Of a stretch of DNA of 25,860 bases, positions 15,970-22,695 are shown piece by piece. Numbering within the stretch: position 1 is the stretch's first letter; each line of letters starts with the position of its first letter. This stretch comes from an uncultured Oscillospiraceae bacterium (GTDB taxonomy: Bacteria; Bacillota; Clostridia; Oscillospirales; Oscillospiraceae): the NCBI GenBank assembly GCA_934646185.1, contig CAKUEH010000034.1, forward strand, positions 1 through 25,860. Reading direction: 5' to 3'. Under the pieces are notes generated by a model that ran no database searches, had not been told where the DNA came from, and saw nothing but the letters and a program-made list of their open reading frames with translations. The position numbers were made by a program, and so were the translations under genes.

Positions 15970-15998
15970 ATCTTACCGCACCGCCCCCGTTTCGTCAA
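15970..15998 (-). promoter_or_regulatory. Promoter of the SLH gene
   Basis: TTGACG (15993-15998), 17 bases, TAAGAT (15970-15975), giving a leader of about 58 bases. Confidence 0.78.
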
Positions 15999-16065
15999 GT
16001 GCTTCCGGGGGTTTGTAATTTAACTGTAACATTGCGGGGGACATTGGAGAAGATGTTGGGGGCGG

Positions 16066-16210
16066 GGCTCCCCTTGGGCACAAGGGGAGCTGGCCCGGAG
16101 GGTCTGAGGGGATTCGAATGTAACAAGATTCGGGACTGCTCCGTGATTTGCGGCGTTCGGATCCCCTCAGTCAGCAAAGCTGACAGCTCCCCTTAGGCCT
16201 AAGGGGAGCC
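16066..16210. repeat. 145-bp palindromic interspersed repeat, second full copy
   Basis: Same length, ends and internal blocks as 12691-12835 (GGCTCCCCTT, GAGGGGATTCGAATG, TCAGTCAGC, AAGGGGAGCC), with a diverged central loop of about 35 bases. It lies upstream of the SLH promoter, in the gap before birA. Confidence 0.85.
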
Positions 16211-16295
16211 TTTTTCGCGCCTTTGGCTCCCCTTGGGCCTAAGGGGAGCCTTTTTCGCGCCTTTGGCTCCCCTTGGGCACAAGGGGAGGCTTTTT
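16201..16295 (+). repeat. 40-bp tandem repeat of terminator-like hairpins
   Basis: The 40-base unit AAGGGGAGCCTTTTTCGCGC plus CTTTGGCTCCCCTTGGGCCT occurs twice in direct repeat (16201-16240, 16241-16280, differing only in the last two bases) and a third time in part. It overlaps the end of the 145-bp repeat. The resulting GGCTCCCC/GGGGAGCC hairpins carry TTTTT on the plus strand, yet no plus-strand gene lies upstream. Confidence 0.8.
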
Positions 16296-16300
16296 CTTCT

Positions 16301-17281
16301 TTATACATACCCATACATCCCCCGGACGGAGACTTCGCCGGAGGCGATGGCGGATTTTGTTCCGTCGGGGAGCGTGACGAGGAGGGCGGCGTCGGCGTCG
16401 ATGGCGTCGGCGTGGGCGTAGGTCACGTCGTCGCCGCGGACGAGCCTGACGTCCTGCCCGAGCGTGATGCAATGGGCGGAAAATTCCCGCAGCCAGGCGT
16501 CTTTTTCGGTGAACAGAGCCCGCTCCATCTCGCAGAGCGAGCGGACGAGGGCGGCGGCGAGGCGGGCGCGGCCGGGCTTCTGGCCGGTAAACGCTTCGAG
16601 GCTGGTCGACATGGCGCTGACCTCGGGCGGGAGGTCGACGCGGGCGCAGTTGATGCCGATGCCCACGACGGCGTAGTCGACCTCGCGCGATTCGGCCTCG
16701 ATGCCGATCTCGGTGAGGATGCCGCAGAGCTTTTTCCCGCCGAGGACGAGGTCGTTCGTCCATTTGATATCGGGATAGACGCCGCTGACCGACTCGATCG
16801 CCCGCGCGGCGGCGACCGCGGTCATGGCCGTGAGGTGCATAAGGGACTCGGGCCTTGCGCGCGGGCGCAGGATCACGCTGAAATACAGCCCGCCCGGCGG
16901 GGAGACGAAGGTCCGGCCCCGGCGGCCGCGTCCGGCGGTCTGGCAGCCGGTGAGGACGGCCGTGCCGTCCGGCGCGCCCTCGGCGGCGAGGCGCTTGCAG
17001 GCGTTGTTGGTGGAATCGGCGCTCGGCACGGCGGTCACGAGCGTCTGCCACGGGTGGCCGGATAAATACGCGCGCACGAGCGGCGTATCGAGCCGGTCAG
17101 GCGTCGAGGCGAGGGTGTAGCCGCGCTTCGGCGCGGCGTCGACGGTGTAGCCCTCCTGCCGCAGCTGGTCGATGGTCTTCCAGACGGCGGCCCGAGTCAC
17201 GCCGAGGGTTTTGCAGATGCGCTCGCCGGAGACGGGCTCCTGCGCGTTCAGCAGCAGCGCGAGAATCTCTTCTTTCAACAT
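16301..17281 (-). CDS. birA: Bifunctional biotin-protein ligase and biotin operon repressor BirA
   Basis: A 326-residue BirA of the long, regulatory type. Residues 1-60 form a winged helix-turn-helix (SGERICKTLGVTRAAVWKTI, then the wing GYTVDAAPKRGYTL). The ligase domain has the adenylate-binding GRGRRGR (117-123), KWTNDL (173-178) and KLCGILTE (184-191), and a small C-terminal domain follows. It forms biotinoyl-AMP, biotinylates carboxylase-type enzymes and, when biotin is plentiful, binds DNA. The ATG at 17279-17281 follows AAGGGG by eight bases; longer in-frame extensions would run through bioY and its operator on the other strand. It is divergent from bioY, and a BirA operator lies between them. 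Confidence 0.95.
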   Translation of the reverse strand: MLKEEILALLLNAQEPVSGERICKTLGVTRAAVWKTIDQLRQEGYTVDAAPKRGYTLASTPDRLDTPLVRAYLSGHPWQTLVTAVPSADSTNNACKRLAAEGAPDGTAVLTGCQTAGRGRRGRTFVSPPGGLYFSVILRPRARPESLMHLTAMTAVAAARAIESVSGVYPDIKWTNDLVLGGKKLCGILTEIGIEAESREVDYAVVGIGINCARVDLPPEVSAMSTSLEAFTGQKPGRARLAAALVRSLCEMERALFTEKDAWLREFSAHCITLGQDVRLVRGDDVTYAHADAIDADAALLVTLPDGTKSAIASGEVSVRGMYGYV

Positions 17282-17295
17282 TATATAATATCCCC

Positions 17296-17324
17296 TTGAT
17301 TTTTCGTTCGGTTTCGTGTATTGT
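17296..17324 (+). promoter_or_regulatory. Probable bioY promoter
   Basis: TTGATT (17296-17301), 17 bases, TATTGT (17319-17324). The -10 box overlaps the left half of the BirA operator, so bound BirA would block polymerase. Confidence 0.6.
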
Positions 17325-17351
17325 AAACCTGTTTTTAAATTTGGTTTACAA
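17321..17351. promoter_or_regulatory. BirA operator (biotin box)
   Basis: A perfect 9-bp palindrome: TTGTAAACC (17321-17329), 13 bases, GGTTTACAA (17343-17351). This matches the B. subtilis-type BirA site (TTGTTAACC-like half-sites). It lies between birA and bioY and ends directly before the bioY ribosome site, so it can control bioY and perhaps birA. Confidence 0.92.
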
Positions 17352-17365
17352 AAGGAGCGTTTCTT

Positions 17366-17920
17366 ATGCAGCACAGAAAGACATTGATGCTGGTCCTGAC
17401 AGCTTTGTTCGCCGCGCTGACGGCGGTCGGGGCGTTTTTCAAGATCCCCTTCGCGCTGGCGGCGATCTCGCTGCAGTTTCTGTTCACGGCCATGGCGGGC
17501 ATTCTGCTCGGCGCAGGATACGGCGCGCTGTCGCAGGGCGTGTATGTGCTCATCGGGCTGGTGGGCGTGCCGATCTTCGCGCTGGGCGGCGGGCTTTCGT
17601 ATGTTTTGCAGCCGACGTTCGGGTTTCTGCTGGGGCTCATCCCGTCGGCGTTCGTGATCGGGAAGCTGGCGAAGCGGCCGCTGACGTTCTGGGGAACGGC
17701 GCTGGCGATGCTGGCGGGGCTGGCCGTTTTGTATGCGATCGGCGTGCCGTATATGGCGCTGATCGCGAACGCGTATCTCGGAAAGGGGCTGACGTTCTGG
17801 CAGGTCATCAAAAACGGCATGCTGATCTATCTGCCGGGAGACCTGCTGAAGATCGCGCTGGGAAGCTTTTTGTGCGTGGCGGTCTCGAAGCGGCTGCCGC
17901 AGCTCTTCGCCGCGGCGTGA
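17366..17920 (+). CDS. bioY: Biotin transporter substrate-binding subunit BioY
   Basis: A 184-residue membrane protein with about six hydrophobic segments and the BioY family sequences LTAVGAFFKIPF, ISLQFLFTAMAGILLG and YVLIGLVGVPIFALGGG. BioY is the S component of an ECF-type biotin importer; it works with a shared EcfAAT energising module or, in some bacteria, alone. No bioM, bioN or ecf genes are nearby, so a shared module elsewhere is likely. The ATG follows AAAAGGAG by eight bases. The BirA box immediately upstream predicts repression when biotin is plentiful. Confidence 0.95.
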   Translation: MQHRKTLMLVLTALFAALTAVGAFFKIPFALAAISLQFLFTAMAGILLGAGYGALSQGVYVLIGLVGVPIFALGGGLSYVLQPTFGFLLGLIPSAFVIGKLAKRPLTFWGTALAMLAGLAVLYAIGVPYMALIANAYLGKGLTFWQVIKNGMLIYLPGDLLKIALGSFLCVAVSKRLPQLFAAA

Positions 17921-17962
17921 GCCTCCGCTTTTCCTTATAGAATCACACTTTTTGCCGCTTGT

Positions 17963-18009
17963 CAACCGCGCGTGTCGGCGGTTGTTGCCAAAAGCGCCCA
18001 AACGGGCGC
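17963..18009 (+). terminator. Two hairpins after bioY, weak terminator candidates
   Basis: CAACCGC/GCGGTTG (17963-17984, 8-base loop) and GCGCCC/GGGCGC (17994-18009, loop AAAC) lie 43 and 74 bases past the bioY stop. Neither has a good T-run. Nothing else is seen between bioY and the rny promoter. Confidence 0.35.
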
Positions 18010-18041
18010 GGTCTGTTTCGTGCATTTTTCCGAATTGCGCC

Positions 18042-18070
18042 TTGACAGACACCCGCACAATCGGTACAAT
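18042..18070 (+). promoter_or_regulatory. Promoter of rny
   Basis: Consensus TTGACA (18042-18047), 17 bases, TACAAT (18065-18070). The predicted start near 18077 leaves an untranslated leader of about 114 bases, in which I see no riboswitch I can name. Confidence 0.85.
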
Positions 18071-18190
18071 GTAGGGTAGGATTTGTATGGCTGTAATGGG
18101 ACTTGGGGAAGCTCATTGCGCTTTATGATTCAAATCGCTGGGGATCCCGGCGTACCCAATACTGAAAACAGGAGGTGTGATTCGCAGTTT

Positions 18191-19744
18191 ATGGAATTCA
18201 ATACGCTATGCCTCATCCTTAGCATCGCGGCAGTCGTGCTCTGCGCGGTCTTCTTCGCGGCCGGCGTTCTGTACCGCAAAAAGGTCGCGGAAAAGCAGAT
18301 CGGTTCCGCCGAAGAGGAAGCCCGGCGCATCATCAACGAAGCCATCAAGGGCGGAGAAAGCAAAAAGCGCGAAATGCTGCTCGAGGCGAAGGAAGAGATC
18401 CATAAATCACGCAGCGAATACGAGCAGGAGGTCAAGGAGCGCCGCGCGGAAGTCTCCAAGCAGGAGCGCCGTCTGCAGCAGAAGGAAGAAGCCCTTGACA
18501 AGAAGATCAATCTTCACGAGAAGAAAGAGGACGAGCTGACCAAGAAGATCGCGGCCATCGACAAGAAGCAGGAGGAGGTCGATTCCCTCAAGCGCAGCCA
18601 GATGGAGGTTCTGGAAAAGATCTCCGGCCTGACGCAGGACGAGGCCAAGGCCTACATCCTCAAGGGCGTCGAGGACGATGTCCGCCACGAGACCGCGATG
18701 AAGATCAAGGAGATCGAGGCGCAGATGAAGGAGGAGGCCGACCAGACCGCCCGCGAGATCATCGCAACCGCCATCCAGCGCTGCGCGGCAGACCATGCCG
18801 CGGAGACGACCGTCTCCGTCGTGCCGCTGCCCAACGATGAAATGAAGGGCCGCATCATCGGCCGCGAGGGCCGCAACATCCGCACGCTCGAAACCATTAC
18901 GGGCGTCGATCTCATCATCGACGACACCCCGGAGGCCATCACGGTCTCCTCGTTCGATCCCGTCCGCCGCGAGGTCGCGCGGCTCGCGCTCGAAAAGCTC
19001 ATCGCCGACGGGCGCATCCATCCGACCCGCATCGAGGACATGGTCGAAAAGGCCCGCCGCGAGGTCGACCACACCATCAAGGTCGAGGGCGAGCGCGCCA
19101 CGTTCGAGACGGGCGTGCATAATCTGCATCCCGAGCTCATCAAGCTCCTGGGCCGCCAGAAATACCGCACGTCCTATGGCCAGAACGTGCTGAACCACTC
19201 CATCGAGGTCGCACACATCGCGGGTCTGATGGCGTCCGAGCTCGGCGTCGACGTGACGCTGGCAAAGCGCGCGGGCCTGCTGCACGACCTCGGCAAATCC
19301 GTCGACCACGAGATGGAGGGCAGCCACGTCCAGCTGGGCGTCGAGCTTGCCAGAAAGTACAAGGAAAACCCCGTCGTCATCAACGCCATCGAGGCGCACC
19401 ATGGCGACGTTGAGCCGCAGACCGTCATCGCCTGCCTCGTGCAGGCCGCCGACGCCATCTCCGCTGCACGCCCCGGTGCAAGACGCGAGAACGTCGAGAA
19501 CTATATCCGCAGGCTCGAAAAGCTCGAAGAGCTGACGAACTCCTTCCCCGGCGTCGAAAAGGCCTACGCCATTCAGGCCGGCCGCGAGGTCCGCGTGATG
19601 GTCAAGCCCGAGGAGGTCACGGAGGACAACATGATCCTTCTGGCCCACGATCTTGCCAAGAAGATCGAGTCCGAGCTCGAGTACCCCGGTCAGATCAAGG
19701 TCAACGTCATCCGCGAAACGAAAGCGGTCGAATACGCGAAATAA
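18191..19744 (+). CDS. rny: Ribonuclease Y
   Basis: A 517-residue membrane-anchored endoribonuclease that starts mRNA decay in many Firmicutes. One N-terminal membrane helix (about 5-27), a long charged coiled coil (about 30-200), a KH RNA-binding domain with GRIIGREGRNIR (220-231) and an HD hydrolase domain (HSIEVAHIAG, then LLHDLGK with H365-D366) are all in the expected order. Length is normal. I use ATG 18191-18193; AGGAGG lies 15 bases upstream, a little far, but an in-frame ATG much further upstream would add unrelated residues inside the leader. It is a single-gene unit with its own promoter and a terminator shared with the opposing gene. Confidence 0.97.
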   Translation: MEFNTLCLILSIAAVVLCAVFFAAGVLYRKKVAEKQIGSAEEEARRIINEAIKGGESKKREMLLEAKEEIHKSRSEYEQEVKERRAEVSKQERRLQQKEEALDKKINLHEKKEDELTKKIAAIDKKQEEVDSLKRSQMEVLEKISGLTQDEAKAYILKGVEDDVRHETAMKIKEIEAQMKEEADQTAREIIATAIQRCAADHAAETTVSVVPLPNDEMKGRIIGREGRNIRTLETITGVDLIIDDTPEAITVSSFDPVRREVARLALEKLIADGRIHPTRIEDMVEKARREVDHTIKVEGERATFETGVHNLHPELIKLLGRQKYRTSYGQNVLNHSIEVAHIAGLMASELGVDVTLAKRAGLLHDLGKSVDHEMEGSHVQLGVELARKYKENPVVINAIEAHHGDVEPQTVIACLVQAADAISAARPGARRENVENYIRRLEKLEELTNSFPGVEKAYAIQAGREVRVMVKPEEVTEDNMILLAHDLAKKIESELEYPGQIKVNVIRETKAVEYAK

Positions 19745-19752
19745 AACCAGCG

Positions 19753-19790
19753 GTGCCCGGTTCCAGACGGAACCGGGCACTGATTTTTTA
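19753..19790. terminator. Terminator of rny, shared with the convergent GTPase-nuclease gene
   Basis: A perfect 12-bp stem (GTGCCCGGTTCC, loop AGAC, complement; 19753-19780) followed by TGATTTTTT on the plus strand. The final TTA of that tract is the stop codon of the minus-strand gene. On the minus strand the run is weaker (GGTTTTATTT after the stem). Confidence 0.92.
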
Positions 19791-22373
19791 TCCGTTTTTC
19801 TGGTTGTTCTGCGTCAGGATGCGTTCGATCTCGGTCTGCGCGGCATAGACCTCGTCGTGGAAGCGCTGCGCGGAGATGCGCTCGGCGCCGTGGCCGAGGA
19901 TGATGAGCTGCTCGAGATTGTCGCTCGTCGCCACGCGCACGCGGCGTCGGCCGCGGAGCTCAAAGCTCAGCCGCTCGATATACTGATCCGCCGTCTCCGC
20001 CTGCCGGGTGTAGACGATGTGGATGTTATGGTATTTTTCCACGGAGCCGAGCCCCTGCGGCACCTTGTACGCATCGAAGACGAGGATGAGCGTGCAGCCG
20101 CGGTAGCCCTGATAATTGCACAGCAGATTCATGAGCACGTGCCGCGCCGTGTCGAGACTCGTGCGGGAGAGCGCCTTCAGCTCGTCCCACGCGAACAGGA
20201 TGTTGTACCCGTCGACCAGCAGAAAGTCGTCCGCCGGGCCGAGGCTCTGCAGAAATTCGCGCTTGTCCTCGCTGCGCAGCATCATCTGCGGCAGCACGTC
20301 GCGGCGGCGGATGGCGCCGTAGGTGCGCTCGAAGATCGCCAGCAGCTCCTTTTCCAGCTCCGGCGCGCCGCCGGGCGCGACGGACTTGACGATGCGCTGC
20401 GGCTCCTGCTGCGCGGAGCCTCCGAGCCGCAGCAGCGGCAGATGCGCCGCCGCGTCCACGTCCTGCCACTTGACCTCGTACCCCGCGCCGTGCGCGCAGA
20501 AGACGGAGCTTGCCGGGTTTTCCAGATCGCGCGCCGGGTCGTAGCCGGTCGCCTTTACGATCTGCTCCTGCTCGCGGCAGGGCCGGTAGCCGCTGACGCG
20601 CAGCTGGATGCGCCCGCGGCCTCTGGTATAGGCCGTGAGCTCAGTCTGATACGCCCGCAGCAGCCGCACGGGCGCGCTCCCGCGCAGAACGGCCTGTTCG
20701 CCGTCCGTTTCCGGCGGGTCATATTCGCCCTGCATGCGCTGGATGTCCGTGATCGCCCGGCCCACGTTCGGCGCGGGCAGCTCCATGCGGAACGCATACC
20801 ACGGCTCGAGCAGCACGGACTGCGCCTTCATGAGGCCCTGCCGCACGGCGCGGTACGTCGCCTGCCGGAAATCGCCGCCCTCGGTGTGCTTCAGATGCGC
20901 TTTGCCGGAGACGAGCGTGAAGCGGATATCGGCGACGGGCGCGCCGGTCAGCACGCCCCGGTGGGCCTTTTCCGCCAGATGCGCCAGGATCAGCCGCTGC
21001 CAGTGCAGCGCGAGCGTGTCCGTCGGGCACATGGTGTCAAACTGCAGGCCGGAGCCCGGCTCCGCCGGCTCCATCAGCAGATGCACCTCGGCATAGTGCC
21101 GCAGCGGCTCGTAATGCCCCACGCCCTCGACCGGCGCGGCGATCGTCTCGAGATAGACGATGTTCCCGGCGTCGAAGGAAACGCGCAGCCCGAAGCGGCT
21201 TTCGATCAGCTTCTGCAGAATCTCCATCTGCACCGGCCCCATCAGCTGCACGCGGATCTCGCGCAGCAGCGCGTTCCAGATCAGATGCAAGGACGGATCC
21301 TCTTCCTCGAGCACACGCAGCTGGCCGTAGGCCAGCGCCGCGTCCGTGCCGTCGTCCAGCAGCATCCGGTATTCCAGAACCGGCTGCAGCGCCGGGGCCT
21401 GCGCCGCCGTCTCGCGGCCGAAGATATCGCCCGGCATCGTTTTGCTCAGACCCGTCACGGCGCAGACAGTCCCGGCGGGGGCCTGCTGCAGAAGCGTGAA
21501 TCTGCTGCCGGAATAGAGCCGGAGCTGGTCGGCCTTTTCCTCCCAGCCCTCGCCCGAGAGCATCTGCTTGACCGTGAGCGTCCCTCCCGTGACCTTCAAA
21601 AACGTCAGCCGCGCGCCCTTTTCGTCGCGCGCGATCTTAAACACATGCGCGCCGAAGTCCGCGCCCCGCGCGGGCTCGTCCACAAACCGGCGCAGCGCGT
21701 CCAGAAGCGCGTCCACGCCCGTCTGCCGCAGCGCGGAGCCGAACAGGCACGGGAACACCCGCCTGCGCGAGACAAGCGAGGCAATCTGCGCGTCGGAAAG
21801 CATGCCGGAGGCCAGATACCCCTCCATCAGCGCCTCGTCGGACAGGGAAAGCTCTTCAAACAGCTGCGCCTGCGGCTGGGAAAAATCGATGCAGCTCTCG
21901 TCCAGCTCCGACCGGACGGCGGCGAGCAGCGCGTCCCGGTCCGCCGTCTGCATGTCCATTTTGTTGAAAAACAGAACCACCGGCACCTGATAGCGCCGCA
22001 GCAGCCGCCAGAGCGTGACGGTGTGGCCCTGAATGCCCGCCGTGCCGCTGATGATGAGCACGGCGCAGTCGAGCACCTGCAGCGTCCGCTCCATCTCGGC
22101 GGAAAAATCCACATGTCCCGGCGTGTCCAGAAGCGTCAGCGTGCAGCCGGGCAGCGGGAGAACGGCCTGCTTGGAAAAGATCGTGATGCCCCGGCTGCGC
22201 TCCTGCGCGTCGGTATCGAGAAACGTATCGCCGTGGTCGACGCGGCCGAACGTGCGGATAACGCCCGCGCGGTAGAGCATGGCCTCCGACAGCGTCGTCT
22301 TGCCCGCGTCCACATGCGCAAGCAGCCCCACGCAAAGCCGTTTTTCCGTCCGTTCCGTTCCCTGTGCGTTCAT
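19788..22373 (-). CDS. TetM/EF-G-like translational GTPase fused to a C-terminal YacP/Rae1-like NYN nuclease domain
   Basis: An 861-residue fusion. Residues 1 to about 640 match the ribosomal-protection (TetM/TetO) branch of EF-G-like GTPases: AHVDAGKTTL (P-loop, 19-28), RGITI (switch I), DTPGHVDF (switch II) and FNKMD (guanine specificity), then the later EF-G-like domains. Residues about 715-861 form an NYN/PIN domain of the YacP type: LLVDGYNILFAWDEL (acidic D721), LILVFDAYKVP, YTRQAETADQYIE and VRVATSDNLEQL. In B. subtilis YacP is Rae1, an A-site mRNA endonuclease on the ribosome. TetM is about 640 residues, so the extra 220 fit an added module. The ATG at 22371-22373 follows GGAG by seven bases. 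Tetracycline resistance cannot be assumed from similarity alone. The domain calls are firm; coupling of ribosome binding to RNA cleavage is inference. Confidence 0.88.
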   Translation of the reverse strand: MNAQGTERTEKRLCVGLLAHVDAGKTTLSEAMLYRAGVIRTFGRVDHGDTFLDTDAQERSRGITIFSKQAVLPLPGCTLTLLDTPGHVDFSAEMERTLQVLDCAVLIISGTAGIQGHTVTLWRLLRRYQVPVVLFFNKMDMQTADRDALLAAVRSELDESCIDFSQPQAQLFEELSLSDEALMEGYLASGMLSDAQIASLVSRRRVFPCLFGSALRQTGVDALLDALRRFVDEPARGADFGAHVFKIARDEKGARLTFLKVTGGTLTVKQMLSGEGWEEKADQLRLYSGSRFTLLQQAPAGTVCAVTGLSKTMPGDIFGRETAAQAPALQPVLEYRMLLDDGTDAALAYGQLRVLEEEDPSLHLIWNALLREIRVQLMGPVQMEILQKLIESRFGLRVSFDAGNIVYLETIAAPVEGVGHYEPLRHYAEVHLLMEPAEPGSGLQFDTMCPTDTLALHWQRLILAHLAEKAHRGVLTGAPVADIRFTLVSGKAHLKHTEGGDFRQATYRAVRQGLMKAQSVLLEPWYAFRMELPAPNVGRAITDIQRMQGEYDPPETDGEQAVLRGSAPVRLLRAYQTELTAYTRGRGRIQLRVSGYRPCREQEQIVKATGYDPARDLENPASSVFCAHGAGYEVKWQDVDAAAHLPLLRLGGSAQQEPQRIVKSVAPGGAPELEKELLAIFERTYGAIRRRDVLPQMMLRSEDKREFLQSLGPADDFLLVDGYNILFAWDELKALSRTSLDTARHVLMNLLCNYQGYRGCTLILVFDAYKVPQGLGSVEKYHNIHIVYTRQAETADQYIERLSFELRGRRRVRVATSDNLEQLIILGHGAERISAQRFHDEVYAAQTEIERILTQNNQKNG

Positions 22374-22404
22374 TGCCGTTCTCCGTTCGTTATGATCTGG
22401 GAGG

Positions 22405-22433
22405 ATTATAGCACAAAAACGGAAAGCCGCCAA
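22405..22433 (-). promoter_or_regulatory. Promoter of the GTPase-nuclease gene
   Basis: TTGGCG (22428-22433), 17 bases, TATAAT (22405-22410), about 25 bases of leader. The -35 lies close to the edge of the palindromic repeat at 22447-22603. Confidence 0.72.
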
Positions 22434-22446
22434 GGGGGAGGCCGAA

Positions 22447-22603
22447 GGCTTCCCTTGGGCACAAGGGAAGCTGGCCCGAAGGGCCTGAAGGGATTCGAAC
22501 GCAGCATATTTCGGAGCACTCTGAAATTTGCTGCATATCCCCTCCGTCATTTTCTCCGAAAATGCCACCTCCCCTTACCGCGCGGAGCGCGGCAAGGGGA
22601 GGC
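22447..22603. repeat. Diverged copy of the palindromic interspersed repeat
   Basis: About 157 bases beginning GGCTTCCCTTGGGCACAAGG, sharing AGCTGGCCCGAAGGGCCTGA and GGGATTCGAA with the two 145-bp copies, but with altered right-hand blocks ending in a CGCGC hairpin and AAGGGGAGGCTC. It sits between the divergent promoters of the GTPase-nuclease and methyltransferase genes. Apart from this repeat and the two promoters the gap holds nothing else I can identify. Confidence 0.75.
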
Positions 22604-22629
22604 TCTGGCTGAATCTTGGATTGACGGCA

Positions 22630-22658
22630 TTGCCTTTTTCGGGGAAATGCACTATAAT
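22630..22658 (+). promoter_or_regulatory. Promoter of the methyltransferase/two-component operon
   Basis: TTGCCT (22630-22635), 17 bases, TATAAT (22653-22658). A better -35 (TTGACG at 22621) is 26 bases from the -10 and so too far. Confidence 0.7.
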
Positions 22659-22695
22659 GCTTATAACTATGTAGATTGGGGAGGAGGCGCCTGCG

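Noticed and set aside
13689..16196. An 835-codon open frame on the plus strand
   Set aside because: Antisense to the SLH gene and running through its promoter and a repeat; no motif or ribosome site supports it.
18071..18190. A riboswitch or small RNA in the rny leader
   Set aside because: The leader is about 114 bases but I find no known riboswitch core or terminator-antiterminator pair; only short palindromes such as GGGATCCC.
19788..22373. Calling the TetM-like gene a tetracycline-resistance gene
   Set aside because: It is diverged, carries a nuclease fusion and sits in ordinary chromosomal context; resistance cannot be inferred without a test.
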